A stretch of DNA of 64,000 bases from Cryptomeria japonica (GCF_030272615.1 NC_081412.1:548544488-548608487); one strand, 5' to 3'. Numbered from the stretch's first letter, positions 33,202 through 46,075 are shown. The notes: a model not told the origin generated them from the sequence alone. Translations and numbers: made by a program.

Positions 33202-34943
33202 TTTAATTAATTTAATTTTTTTAATTATTTTTTTTATTTTTTTTAAATTAATTTTTTTTAATTAATTATTTTTTTGTTTTTTTGTTTTTTTTTTAATTCC
33301 AATAACTTAAAAAACACATTAAATTTTATTTCCAATAAAATTTATTTCTAGAGAATCTAATTAATACAGATTTTCTCCAAAGTACTAAAATAAAACAATT
33401 TCTCCATAACTTTTAATAACATAATAAATTAAATTAAAATTAAATTCATTACCATAGTAACTAAAAAATTACACAGAGATGTACAAATATTGACAGAACA
33501 ACCATAGCAAAATATCGAAGTAAAATCAAACAAGAGGGAATGATTTGTCTGGTAAACCCCATTCTTTCCAAATCTTGCAATTTTCCATGCACAACAAAAA
33601 TCTTGGTAAAATTTGCCATAATAACTTTTTCCAATTTTCTTAAAATTTAATCTACAAACACCCAAGAAATAACTTCTTTCCATAAACTAGAAATTAACTT
33701 CAGGAATGGACTTTAGCCAAGAACAAGAAATAATCAGATAGGATTTTAAATTGTGAAACATATTAACACACACATCATTCAGAAAGATAAAAGAAATAAA
33801 ATATTTTCTTTAAAACAAACAATCAAAAGAAGCCACCCAACCTTGTATAGCTTTCTTGGAAGAAAGTTTGTAGAAGAGAACCAATCCTTCAACAAGCTTC
33901 CAAATAAATTTCTCTATTTAAACTAAAATAAAGACCTATTCCCCTATTTAAACTAAAATTCTAGGTTCAATAGTTTTTTCTAAAAACCTAAATTTAGAAT
34001 AAAAGTAATTTTATTTTATTTTCTAATTTTATAACAAAAGATAAGCTAACATGCAATAATTTAAAATCATTATTCTTTCTTTTCTTTTCTCATGCAAATT
34101 AATTAATTTTCTAAATAAAGAATTAAAACAATACTTTAATTTCAATTAATTTCTTTATTCATTTATTTATTTATCCTTTTATTCTATTTATTCTTTTATT
34201 ATATTTATTCTTTTATTTATTTAAAATTCTAGGAAACAATAAATGCAATTAATCAAATTTATTTTTCCACTAAAATTTAAATAAAATATATTTCTAACAT
34301 CATGCAGCTTGCAACTTAATTTAATAAAAATAATTTAATTAACTAAATTTATAATCTCAATGCATAAAATGCATAATTCACAAGAATACCAACCATGAGA
34401 TAAATCCATAAATTTAGTTAATTAATTAAATCCACTAAACACACACAACTGAACCTCAAGCAAATACTCATAAAAAAATCAAATGACAAAATACGAAGGT
34501 CGAACAAACTGACTCGATGACCAACTGACAACACTCACATGAGTGTAACTGAGTAAAAAAGGGTCCACTACTATCTCCTCCACTTCCATCAGAAAATATA
34601 ACGCACGCTCAAACCTGTGAAGCCAGGTGGAGATGATACCACGTACCTACCCGATACTTGTACCTGCAATATCGTGCAACACCGAACCACACATGCATAT
34701 ATACAATATAGAAAACATGGTATGCACACTAATGAAAGAGAATCGTGACGTTCCCTATCTCACCGAAACCACACAACATATAATTCCAAATTGCATAAAT
34801 AAAGTAAAATGTCAGTACATAGCAATAATCCATAAAATGTCATAAATCACAAGTACTGAAATACTGCAAATAAATTATGTATCTCATATCTAGATAAAGC
34901 ATGACATAATGTCATATAAGTCTGATTAACACATCATGGTAAT

Positions 34944-36205
34944 TGTAAAGTGGAAAAATTGAACCCTAGTTGTTCTCCCCTCCCCAACTCCAAGGAGAGA
35001 GAAGGGAGAGTCACTAGGGTTGATGGTTATCACTTAGGGGAGACTTTACATTCAAAAGAGGGGTTGAAACCCACAAGATCCAATCCCATGCAATGCAAGA
35101 TTGGATTCTAAATGAGTTTCAAGGGTTAAGACATCAAGGATACCCTCTTTTGTAAAGAATGTAGATGGAAAGATTGAACTAGGAATGCATGTAAAGTAGG
35201 AAAGATTCGCTTATAAATAGAGATAGGGATATGGGATGAAGATGCGGACCTGGAATTAGCAGTAAAATGTCGAGACGGTGCTGTTCTGCAAATTTGAGCG
35301 AAAGTTGACGGGACGATGGCGCCCGGCGTGCACACGGTCCTCCGAAAAATCCGCGAAACGAAGGGGGATCTGTTCGTCTCTGCACAAGGATTCCAGATCT
35401 TCAATTACAACCACGTACCTACAACCTACACACAGAAAAGAGAGGACGATTGGGGGGTTAGGGATGAGGGGTTTGCCTTTAGGTCAAACCCTAGTTTTGG
35501 AATTAACCAAGAAATGAGAATGTTGTAAATGTAAATGTTTGTAATGTAAACAAGTACTGATACCTTGTTGTAAGGATGTTTGTATCCTTACATGTGAAGG
35601 TGTAATGTATGTAGTATGTTGTATGTTGTATGTGATCTCCTCTTCAATGGTTGAATCCTTGTCTTGAATGCAACACTTAGCCTTGAATGGAGACTTAGAA
35701 TGCTTAATTGCTTGAAGGAATGCTTGAATGCGTGAATGTCTGAATGTTTGAATATCGCTTTCGCCTTTTGTTCTTGCTCCTTTCCTTCCTCCTTTTCTAG
35801 GAGAGGAAAAGTAGTTTATATACTTGTCAATTAGGGCTGATAGACTGATTTTCCCGACCTTAGGCTGACCAGGAAACATTATTTTCCAATTTGCAAACTT
35901 AAAGACCCGATGCCCACAAGAGACCGGGCCCAAAATAGGGGCAGAGACCAGGGCGCTGGGCACCATGGTCCTCGGGGACTAGGGCACTGGGTGCCCTAGT
36001 CCTGAAGGACCAGGGCGCTGGGCGCCATGGTCCCACCTCCTGGGAGAGTAGGGTGCAAGGAGGGATCAGGCCAGGGTGCAGAAAAATGCAGTTCTTGGTG
36101 TTATAAACAGGTTTCGGGGTCTCCATTTAGGTTCAACGTTGCGCCGGCATTGTGAAGACCCAAATGCGGTCAAAATTGCAAGTATCACAATTTTAGGATG
36201 CTACA
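34944..36205 (-). repeat. Left outer LTR of the composite
   Basis: This 1262-bp LTR starts TGTAGCATCC and ends CTTTACA in element orientation. It contains the TATA box (35814-35822) and three units of the GC-rich minisatellite (about 35945-36033). It serves as the 3' LTR of the first unit. Confidence 0.92.
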
Positions 36206-36218
36206 TTTAGCCCCCACT
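36206..36218 (-). other. Polypurine tract, first unit
   Basis: The minus strand reads AGTGGGGGCTAAA directly before the LTR, as in copy 1. Confidence 0.8.
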
Positions 36219-36565
36219 TTAGCGGGAGTATAAGCGTACGCTCATACTTCCGGTAAAGTACAAGGAAACAACATTGAAAAACTTTCACCACGTCAAGGAG
36301 GCAACATACACCAAGCCCCCAGTGGACTAAGGATCTTACGACTTCGATTCACAAAGTAAAAGGGAAGATCACAAGGGAGAACCATGACTGTTAGTAGTAA
36401 GGTTCCCTCACTATGAGTCATGGAAGAAAGATATCAAAAATTTTCAAGGCAAAGCTAAATTTGTCAAGAAATTTTCAAGTATCTTGAAAAGATATGAACG
36501 GGATGTATGCCCCCCTATGTTAAAGCGATCGCACACGCCTCACCGGGGGTGATTGCTTTAAGGTA

Positions 36566-36865
36566 GTGATACATATAAGAAATGAGAAAGGAGCACGTTA
36601 TCACAAGGATTTAGCCCCCAAATGTGAGATAAGCCCAAGGATAATAGACACAAAACACAAAGCACAAGGTGACTTCACTTTCCTCTGGGTCAGTATGATG
36701 TATGATAATTCATGTATATCATATGTATGTATGCATAATTGTTCTTCATTCCCCAATCAAGGAAGGTCACCTAGAAGAAGGGAACACATGTGTCTTTTGA
36801 GTCAACATGAGAGAGACCAAAAGAGATCTCAATGTTTTGCATCGTCCTCAAGTAGACAACACTAA
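36566..36865 (+). other. Antisense ORF, first unit (99 codons)
   Basis: Counterpart of 523-828, with the MIHIRNEKGARYHKD start and a two-residue in-frame difference. It is open but of unproven coding status. Confidence 0.3.
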
Positions 36866-36953
36866 GGACAACAAATAGAAGAATGAGAATAAAATATAGA
36901 AGAAGTAACAAAAGAAATCAAGAGAGGAGGAGAGAGTCTGCTATGCTAATGAA

Positions 36954-37667
36954 CTAGTCTAGCACGTCATCTACCCCCCGATCTTGCTGATCAATATTTC
37001 GGGAAGGTAGGAAACACGCTAGAGGAGGAACATCCAACACAACAGATGGAGCTATCACGAGATCCAAACAAGGGCTATGTTCATATCCCAAGCCACGGTG
37101 TTCTTGTCTAGGAGCTAGGATAAGTGCTTTAGAAGAGGGATTGCCCCCATGACTGGTGATCATAGGTGGAATGTCTTGTATTGAAGTAGTCATTATGTTT
37201 GATGTGAAAGTAGGTATACTAGCAATAGGAGTTGTCAAAGGAATAGAATGATTAACTTGAGTAGGAGGTTGTGTATAACCTAAGGTTTCGGCACAACTTT
37301 TCATAGGCATCACATTCGAATCCACAATGTTTGCAATACCACACAAAATATCAATTCCATTCTTATCACTTTGAACCATACATTTTAGACAATCAATTAA
37401 TGAAAGAGCTTGACTATCGGGGTATTCCTGAGACATCCATTGTCGAAAATCATCAAATTGGTTATCCAATTTTGAAATTTGTTCTACAAAAAGCTCATGG
37501 AGAGATTCTTCATCATTAAGAGGATTAGAGGAATTACCCATGTCCTCGTTAAAAAGGCCATTCAAATTAGGTTCCATCTCCTTGGTAATTACACCTTGGA
37601 AAGACTTAATTCTAAGGCTTCGTCTAACGAGAATAGTGTAAGTAGGGCTTATTGTTGTAAAACTCAT
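36954..37667 (-). pseudogene. Internally deleted gag: N-terminal ORF fused to the gag tail
   Basis: The 237-residue ORF begins like the 279-residue ORF at 44064-44903 (MSFTTISPTYTILVRRSLRI) and runs to SHGGNPSS. It then jumps to KALILAPRQE at the extreme C-terminus of gag. Relative to copy 1 the missing part is about 1098 to 3825 (2.7 kb), which removes the conserved TAG, the gag domain, the zinc knuckle and the protease-like motif. The junction shares AGAA between both parents, a 4-bp microhomology. The fusion is in frame, so a chimeric product is possible, but it lacks every functional domain. Confidence 0.85.
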
Positions 37668-37950
37668 GCACTAAAGAAAGAGAGAAGATTTTGAATTTTA
37701 GAGGTAGCAAATTTCAATAAAACCAGCCAATCTCCTAGATTTAAGCTGTTAAATGCAATCAGGACAATCTCCCGAAATTTCAGAAAAAATGTCTGGGACC
37801 GTGGCGAACGGAGTGCACACGGTCCTCGCAACTTTTTTCGAAATTTTCAGGGATGAAAGTTATGATGATTTTAAAGCTAATCTGAAAAAATTGAGTGATT
37901 TTATGATCTGTAGATAGGCCAAATTAAAGTTGCGATCTCAGAATTGAACC

Positions 37951-38682
37951 CTACCAAGATTGTTGAAAAATGCAAATTTTGAATTTTGAAAAAGAGAGGG
38001 AAACTGAAATTTTGAATTTTATGATTTTAGAAGGAATGCTAAAAGCAATGCAAGTTTCAAAATTTAAAAGTTGACTCGATTTCATGCAAAATTTGATTTT
38101 GAAAGTGGAAATCAAGGTTGTTGCAATTAAACACTTAATTTCAAAAGTCACAAATTGTAAAAATTTGAATAAAGTACTGAAATTTCGAATGAATGCCAAC
38201 ACACTTTTCAGATTTAGGACTGTAAGAAACACAATTTTGATACAAATTTCAATTTCAACAATTTTTGAATGATTAGAAGCCTCAATCCAAGCAATCGCTA
38301 GACCAACTTTGACTTTAATTTTGAAGGTGTTAAAATTGATAAAATCAGCCAATATTCTGGATCTTAGCAGAAAAATACAGTAAGATCTAGCTCCCGAAAT
38401 TTCGGAAAAAATGTCAGGGACGATGGCGCTCGGGGTGCACACAATCCTCGTAACTTTTTTCCAAATTTTTAGGGATGAAAGATATTGTGATTTTATTGCG
38501 GAATCCAAAGTTACAGCCAATTTGGAGGTGTTTTGATCAGTGAAATTATCAGTCAAAGGTTGAATCAAGAAGGTTTTAAACATTAGGGTTTTGACATTTA
38601 ACCACTTAATTTTCAGAATTAAAGCACAAATATGAATTGACAATTTGCAATAGAAGGGTAGATCTGAAACAAGCATTAACAA
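37951..38682 (-). other. Leader ORF, first unit (243 codons)
   Basis: An open frame runs through the leader, ending FSKFKICIFQQSW, and is matched by 45187-45918 with under ten differences. Ile, Phe, Leu, Ser and Lys dominate, as expected when AT-rich RNA is translated, and no domain or signal peptide is recognisable. In copy 1 the frame is broken. It is more likely leader RNA than protein. Confidence 0.25.
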
Positions 38683-38833
38683 TTAAACATTTCACAAGCT
38701 CAATTACTAAAAAGGAAAAAGAAAATTTTAGGGTTTTTATGCAATTAGCCTCTAGAATTTGCAAAAGATCAAACATGGAAATACAATTAGGAAAGCAAAA
38801 TTTTCAGATCTAACCATGAATAATCAGAATGAG

Positions 38834-39468
38834 GATGTTCACATCGGGTTCACCAAAATGTAAAGCGGAAAATCGAACCCTAGTTGTTCTCCCCTCCCCA
38901 ACTCCAAGGAGAGAGAAGGGAGAGTCACTAGGGTTGATGATTTTCACTTAGGGGGGACTTTACATTCAAAAGAGGGGTTGAAACCCACAAGATCCAATCC
39001 CACGCAATGCAAGATTGGATTCTAAATGAGTTTTAAGGGTTAAGACATCAAGGATACCCTCTTTTGTAAAGAATGTAGATGGAAAGATTGAACTAGGAAT
39101 GCATGTAAAGTAGGAAAGATTCGCTTATAAATAGAGATAGGGATATGGGATGAAGCTGCGGACCTGGAATTAGCAGTAAAATGTCGAGACAGTGTTGTTC
39201 TGAAAATTTGAGCGAAAGTTGACGGGACGATGGCGCCCGTCGTGCACACGGTCCTCCAAAAAATCCGCGAAATGAAGGGGGATCTGTTCGTCTCTACACA
39301 AGGATTCCAGATCTTCAATTACAGCCGCGTACCTGCAACCTACACACACAAAATAGAGGATGATTGGGGGGTTAGGGATGAGGGGTTTGCCTTTAGGTCA
39401 AACCCCAGTTTTGGAATTAACCAAGAAATGAGAATGTTGTAAATGTAAATGTTTGTAATGTAAACAAG
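38834..39468 (-). repeat. 635-bp duplication of PBS plus half LTR (extra copy)
   Basis: The block from gatgttcacatcggg (38834) through gtaatgtaaacaag is repeated starting at 39469, an exact 635-bp offset (LTR edges at 38859 and 39494). The two copies are nearly identical, so the event is young. The junction shares only about 2 bp with the parental ends. It leaves a headless LTR segment (38859-39468) and a second PBS (39475-39490). Confidence 0.88.
38840..38855 (-). other. Primer binding site, first unit
   Basis: The minus strand reads TGGTGAACCCGATGTG three bases from the LTR edge at 38859. Confidence 0.75.
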
Positions 39469-39493
39469 GATGTTCACATCGGGTTCACCAAAA

Positions 39494-40723
39494 TGTAAAG
39501 CGGAAAATCGAACCCTAGTTGTTCTCCCCTCCCCAACTCCAAGGAGAGAGAAGGGAGAGTCACTAGGGTTGATGATTTTCACTTAGGGGGGACTTTACAT
39601 TCAAAAGAGGGGTTGAAACCCACAAGATCCAATCCCACGCAATGCAAGATTGGATTCTAAATGAGTTTTAAGGGTTAAGACATCAAGGATACCCTCTTTT
39701 GTAAAGAATGTAGATGGAAAGATTGAACTAGGAATGCATGTAAAGTAGGAAAGATTCGCTTATAAACAGAGATAGGGATATGGGATGAAGCTGCGGACCT
39801 GGAATTAGCAGTAAAATGTCGAGACGGTGCTGTTCTGAAAATTTGAGCGAAAGTTGACGGGACGATGGCGCCCGTCGTGCACACGGTCCTCCAAAAAATC
39901 CGCGAAATGAAGGGGGATCTGTTCGTCTCTACACAAGGATTCCAGATCTTCAATTACAGCCGCGTACCTACAACCTACACACACAAAATAGAGGATGATT
40001 GGGGGGTTAGGGATGAGGGGTTTGCCTTTAGGTCAAACCCCAGTTTTGGAATTAACCAAGAAATGAGAATGTTGTAAATGTAAATGTTTGTAATGTAAAC
40101 AAGTACTGATGCCTTGTTGTAAGGATGTTTGTATCCTTACATGCGAAGGTGTAATGCATGTATTATGTTGTATTTTGTATGTGATCTCCTCTTCAATGGT
40201 TGAATCCTTGTCTTGAATGCAACACTTAGCCTTGAATGGAGACTTAGAATGCTTAATTGCTTGAAGGAATGCTTGAATGCTTGAATGTCTGAATGTTTGA
40301 ATATCGCTTCCGCCTTTTGTTCTTGCTCCTTTCCTTCCTCCTTTTCTAGGAGAGGAAAAGTAGTTTATATACTTGTCAATTAGGGCTGATAGACTGATTT
40401 TCCCAACCTTAGGCCAACCAAGAAACATTATTTTCCAATTTGCAAACTTAAAGACCCGATGCCCACAAGAGACCGGGCCCAAAATAGGGCCAGGGACCAA
40501 GGCGCTGGGCACCATGGTCCTAGGGGACCAGAGCGCTGGGCGCCATGGTCCCACCTCCTGGGACAGTAGGGTGCAAGGAGGGATCAGGCCAGGGTGCAGA
40601 AAATTGCAGTTCTTGGTGTTATAAACAGGTTTCGGGGTCTCCATTCAGGTTCAACGTTGCGCTGCCATTGTGAAGACCCAAATGCAGTCGAAATTGCAAG
40701 TGTCACAATTTTAGGATGCTACA
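39494..40723 (-). repeat. Middle LTR of the composite
   Basis: This 1230-bp LTR has two rather than three GC-rich minisatellite units. It is shared by both units as 5' LTR of the first and 3' LTR of the second. TATA box at 40363-40371. Confidence 0.92.
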
Positions 40724-40736
40724 TTTAGCCCGCACT
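40724..40736 (-). other. Mutated polypurine tract, second unit
   Basis: The plus strand reads tttagcccgcact where the other copies have tttagccccca(c). A pyrimidine thus interrupts the G run on the minus strand. Confidence 0.7.
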
Positions 40737-41083
40737 TTAGCGGGAGTATAAGCGTACGCTCATACTTCCGGTAAAGTACAAGGAAACAACATTGAAAAAC
40801 TTTCACCACGTCAAGGAGGCAAGATACACCAAGCCCCCAGTGGACTAAGGATCTTACGACTTCGATTGACAAAGTAAAAGGGAAGATCACAAGGGAGAAC
40901 CATGACTGTTAGTAGTAATGTTCCCTCACTATGAGTCATGGAAGAAAGATATCAAAAATTTTCAAGGCAAAGCTAAATTTGTCAAGAAATTTTCAAGTAT
41001 CTTGAAAAGATATGAATGAGATGTATGCCCCCCTACGTTAAAGCGATCGCACACGCCTCACCGGGGGTGATTGCTTTAAGGTA

Positions 41084-41383
41084 GTGATACATATAAGAAA
41101 TGAGAAAGGAGCACGTTATCACAAGGATTTAGCCCCCAAGTGTGAGATAAGCCCAAGGATAATAGACACAAAACACAAAGCACAAGGTGACTTCACTTTC
41201 CTCGGGGTCAGTATGATGTATGATAATTCATGTATATCATATGTATGTATGCATAATTGTTCTTCATTCCCCAATCAAGGAAGGTCACCTAGAAGAAGGG
41301 AACACATGTGTCTTTTGAGTCAACATGAGAGAGACCAAAAGAGATCTCAATGTTTTGCATCGTCCTCAAGTAGACAACACTAA
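41084..41383 (+). other. Antisense ORF, second unit (99 codons)
   Basis: Nearly identical to 36566-36865 and open over the same span. Status as in copy 1. Confidence 0.3.
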
Positions 41384-41471
41384 GGACAACAAATAGAAGA
41401 ATGAGAATAAAATATAGAAGAAGTAACAAAAGAAATCAAGAGAGGAGGAGAGAGTCTGCTATGCTAATGAA

Positions 41472-44048
41472 CTAGTCTAGCACGTCATCTACCCCCCGAT
41501 CTTGCTGATCAATATTTCGGGAAGGTAGGAAACACGCTAGAGGATGAACATCCAACACAACAGATGGAGCTATCACGAGATCCAAACAAGGGCTATGTTC
41601 ATATCCCTTGAAGCCACGGTGTTCTTTTCTAGGAGCTAGGATAAGTGCTTTAGAAAATTCGTTAGATAAATGGTTATCAACATCAACATATTCACACTCA
41701 CTATCAGAATGAACAAGAGTAACATTTTCATCATGAATAGTATTTTCATCTATATCATCATCAAGATTTATAAAAATAGGATCTTTAACTCGCACAGGAT
41801 CAAGACCATCATGCATCTTATGTTTAGGAGATTTCGGCTCAATCGTCAGCTGAGGAGAAAATGGAATAATACTGGCTGAAGGTGTTTTTTGGGATTGCAA
41901 AGTTTGAGCTCTAAGATGACGCTTTCGTCGGTGTTCACGTGCAGAATGATTTCATCTAGTCTTAGTAGGAAGTAGAGAAGATTGAGGAGGAGGAATGTTC
42001 TCATCCTTATCACTTCGGTGTTTAGGCTGTGGTCTCCTGGGTTGAACAATAGGAGAAGAGGAAGGTCTCTTCTCTCCATAAGAGGAAGGAGGAGGAACTG
42101 CTCCATATAAGGGAGGAATATTTGGTTTAGGAAGGAGACCAAGCCCCTCATGACGAGGAGGTATAGGTCTACTTTTAGGAAGTTTATTAGATATAGGCAT
42201 AATCACATTCATAGGAATGGGTTGGGAATCTTCTTGAGGAAAGACATTAGTTTTATCTTTCAAGGGAAGAACTTCCTTCTCAAGAACGATAGGAATGTCA
42301 AGTTTGGGTGTTCTAGGTTCACTTAAAGATAGGATCATATCTTTCTTCCACTTTTGATAAGATTTGAAAAGATCATCACTTCGCGGAGGAAGAGATTGGA
42401 ATTGTTTAGGCCAAAAGTAATCAATAGGAACGCTAGAAGTTCTTTCAGCTGGTTTAAAGAGACTATGATTGACAGTAACAACTTCACCATTATGGGGAAA
42501 TTTCAAACACTTGTGAATAGGAGAAGCAATAGCTTTCATGGAAGATAGCCAAGGATAGCCTACCTTCACATGAAATTGTTCGGATGATGGAATAATAGCA
42601 AAGTCCACATCAAGGGATTTGTTATGGACCTCAATAGGTAATGTAATAGAACCAATTGCAGGAGAAGAAAATGCATCAAATAGTTTCACAACCACATTTG
42701 TTTCATCATAGATCACTTGATTCAATTGCAAAGTAAAAAGAAATTCTTCAGTAATGATATTAACCATACAAGAAGGATCAATAAGCACTCCACGGCAAGG
42801 TGTATTCTTGACTTTTGCAACTATATATAAAGGACCATCAAGTGCCCTGATAGTTTCACTGGAATCAAATGTGATGGAAAGTTCTTTAGGGATTTTCTGC
42901 TACTCCACAAAGTTAATCACATTCGGAGTCATGGACACAAGATCATCAGGTGAGACAGAGGAATCAGTAGTATCAATCGCATTAGAGGTATGAGAAGGCA
43001 ACGGATCAGTAAAAATCTTAAGATTTTGGTTAGGAGGAGCTACAGATGTGTTGCCTTTATCATTCACACCAGAAACAGAAATAGTATTATTATCAATCAA
43101 ATCTTGAATTTTACCTTTTAAAGCAAAACATTTTTCAGTATCATGCCCAGGTTGACGATGAAATTGACAAAAAGATTTGTTATCAAAGTAGGGCGAATTA
43201 ATCTTTGCAGGATCTATTTGCCTTATAGGAGGAAGAGTAAGCACATTTTGTTCCAATAACTTATTCATAATACTATGCAATGATTCATTCAAAGGAGTAA
43301 ATTTTCTTTCTTTCTTGAAAAACTTAGAAATAGGAGGCACACCTGATGCCGCATTCACATTGTTGTTGATGATGTTTTCATTGAATTTAATGGACTCTCT
43401 GTTCGTTTTAAACTTCCCAAATGGTTGTTGACTACTATCACCCTTATCACTCAGAGCCATAGGATTTGCTTGTTCCATTTGACTCACAGTCAGTTGATAA
43501 TTGTGAAGAGTTGCGCACAACTGTTGGAAAGAAGTAAACTCAGAAAACAGAAGTTTTTCTCTAATATCTTTTTGTAAATTAGAAATAAAGATTCTTTGAA
43601 TATCATTGTCAGGCACTGGAAAAGAAATTTCAGCATACAAATGCTTATATCTACCAATGAAATCAATCACTTTTTCTTTAACACCTTGTTTACAATGCAT
43701 TAAATCAATCAAAGTAACTCTAGGACTTATATTGTTTTGAAATTGTTGAATAAAAGCATTTGCAAGTTGTTCGAAAGAAGTAATAGAATAGGAAGGCAAC
43801 GAGCAATACCATTGTAGGGCTTTATCTCTGAATGTTCTAGTAAACAGTTTTGCAAGCAACCTTTGGTCATAAGCAAAATTAGTACATATTGTTTGAAAGG
43901 TCTTAACATGTGTTAGAGGATCACCCTTACCATTATAAAGCTCCAAATGCGGAATTTCAACATGTTTAGGGGGGATAGCTCGAACAATGTCAAGAGAAAG
44001 TGGGCTCGCAACATCAAATGTGGGCACACTAAACTTAGATTGATTCAT
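41472..44048 (-). pseudogene. gag: Gag of the second unit, broken by two C-to-T stops
   Basis: Collinear with the 862-residue gag of copy 1 but split into three ORFs. The first (44048-42900, 382 residues) holds the gag domain and the knuckle CQFHRQPGHDTEKC, and ends at a TAG where copy 1 has CAG (IE-Q-QKI). The second (42788-41952) carries the protease-like MLIDPSCMVNII and the Pro-rich part, and ends at a TGA where copy 1 has CGA (KTR-R-NRS). The third (41900-41472) is the acidic tail, with a short deletion near the Ala-rich stretch. Both stops are C-to-T changes. The gag domain itself is intact up to the first stop. Confidence 0.88.
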
Positions 44049-44063
44049 AGAGGCAATTTGTTG

Positions 44064-44903
44064 CTACAAAGAAGAGACAGTTTGTGCAAGATTGTTAATG
44101 GTCGCTTCAGTCGAAGAGTTCATATTAGACGTGTTAGATTGTGATGGAGGTGTTATGTTATTGAAAGAAGGTAGAGAGTAAGGTGGTGGGACACTATGAT
44201 AGTTATTCATAGGAGATGATTGGAAAGGAGGAAGACTACAAGGAGGAATGGAAGGGTTAAATGAATTGCCCCCTTGCGTCATGTTCATTTGTGGAGATAT
44301 AATAGGGACACTCATTGAAGGAATGAATGAAGAAGTCGGATTCAATGAAGGAAGAGGGTTGATTGAAGAAGAGGGATTGCCCCCATGACTGGTGATCATA
44401 GGTGGAATGTCTTGTATTGAAGTAGTCATTATGTTTGATGTGAAAGTAGGTATACTAGCAATAGGAGTTGTCAAAGGAATAGAATGATTAACTTGAGTAG
44501 GAGGTTGTGTATAACCTAAGGTTTCGGCACAACTTTTCATAGGCATCACATTCGAATCCACAATGTTTGCAATACCACACAAAATATCAATTCCATTCTT
44601 ATCACTTTGAACCATACATTTTAGACCATCAATTAATGAAAGAGCTTGACTATCAGGGTATTCCTGAGACATCCATTGTCGAAAATCATCAAATTGGTTA
44701 TCCAATTTTGAAATTTGTTCTACAAAAAGCTCATGGAGAGATTCTTCATCATTAAGAGGATTAGAGGAATTACCCATGTCCTCGTTAAAAAGGCCATTCA
44801 AATTAGGTTCCATCTCCTTGGTAATTACACCTTGGAAAGACTTAATTCTAAGGCTTTGTCTAACGAGAATAGTGTAAGTAGGGCTTATTGTTGTAAAACT
44901 CAT
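44064..44903 (-). CDS. Gag N-terminal ORF of the second unit (279 residues)
   Basis: This is the longest version of the 5' ORF. It adds MSFTTISPTYTILVRQSLRI and about ten more residues before MEPNLNGLF, then the acidic helical part and the Pro/Ser/Asn-rich part. It ends in the same TAG (LTR-wide context ttgTAGcaacaa) as copy 1, in frame with gag. No enzymatic domain is present. The start chosen is the first Met of the frame. Confidence 0.6.
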   Translation of the reverse strand: MSFTTISPTYTILVRQSLRIKSFQGVITKEMEPNLNGLFNEDMGNSSNPLNDEESLHELFVEQISKLDNQFDDFRQWMSQEYPDSQALSLIDGLKCMVQSDKNGIDILCGIANIVDSNVMPMKSCAETLGYTQPPTQVNHSIPLTTPIASIPTFTSNIMTTSIQDIPPMITSHGGNPSSSINPLPSLNPTSSFIPSMSVPIISPQMNMTQGGNSFNPSIPPCSLPPFQSSPMNNYHSVPPPYSLPSFNNITPPSQSNTSNMNSSTEATINNLAQTVSSL

Positions 44904-45186
44904 GCACTAAAGAAAGAGAGAAGATTTTGAATTTTAGAGGTAGCAAATTTCAATAAAACCAGCCAATCTCCTAGATTTAAGCTGTTAAATGCAATCAGGA
45001 CAATCTCCCGAAATTTCAGAAAAAATGTCTGGGACCGTGGCGAACGGAGTGCACACGGTCCTCGCAACTTTTTTCGAAATTTTCAGGGATGAAAGTTATG
45101 ATGATTTTAAAGCTAATCTGAAAAAATTGAGTGATTTTATGATCTGTAGATAGGCCAAATTAAAGTTGCGATCTCAGAATTGAACC

Positions 45187-45918
45187 CTACCAAGATTGTT
45201 GAAAAATGCAAATTTTGAATTTTGAAAAAGAGAGGGAAACTGAAATTTTGAATTTTATGATTTTAGAAGGAATGCTAAAAGCAATGCAAGTTTCAAAATT
45301 TAAAAGTTGACTCGATTTCATGCAAAATTTGATTTTGAAAGTGGAAATCAAGGTTGTTGCAATTAAACACTTAATTTCAAAAGTCACAAATTGTAAAAAT
45401 TTGAATAAAGTACTGAAATTTCGAATGAATGCCAACACACTTTTCAGATTTAGGACTGTAAGAAACACAATTTTGATACAAATTTCAATTTCAACAATTT
45501 TTGAATGATTAGAAGCCTCAATCCAAGCAATCACTAGACCAACTTTGAATTTAATTTTGAAGGTGTTAAAATTGATAAAATCAGCCAAAATTCTGGATCT
45601 TAGCAGAAAAATACAGTAAGATCTAGCTCCCGAAATTTCGGAAAAAATGTCGGGGACGATGGCTCTCGGGGTGCACATGGTCCTCGTAACTTTTTTCCAA
45701 ATTTTTAGGGATGAAAGATATTGTGATTTTATTGCGGAATCCAAAGTTACAGCCAATTTGGAGGTGTTTTGATCAGTGAAATTATCAGTCAAAGGTTGAA
45801 TCAAGAAGGTTTTAAAAATTAGGGTTTCGACATTTAACCACTTAATTTTCAGAATTAAAGCACAAATATGAATTGACAATTTGCAATAGAAGGGTAGATC
45901 TGAAACAAGCATTAACAA
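45187..45918 (-). other. Leader ORF, second unit (243 codons)
   Basis: Same frame and length as 37951-38682, with few changes (for example CTPRAIV for CTPSAIV). It contains both GC-rich leader motifs. Coding is doubtful. Confidence 0.25.
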
Positions 45919-46075
45919 TTAAACATTTCACAAGCTCAATTACTAAAAAGGAAAAAGAAAATTTTAGGGTTTTTATGCAATTAGCCTCTAAAATTTGCAA
46001 AAGATCAAACATGGAAATACAATTAGGAAAGCAAAATTTTCAGATCTAACCATGAATAATCAGAATGAGGATGTT

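Noticed and set aside
37951-38682. Leader ORF as a membrane protein
   Set aside because: It is hydrophobic because it is AT-rich, with no signal peptide or clear transmembrane periodicity, and it is broken in copy 1.
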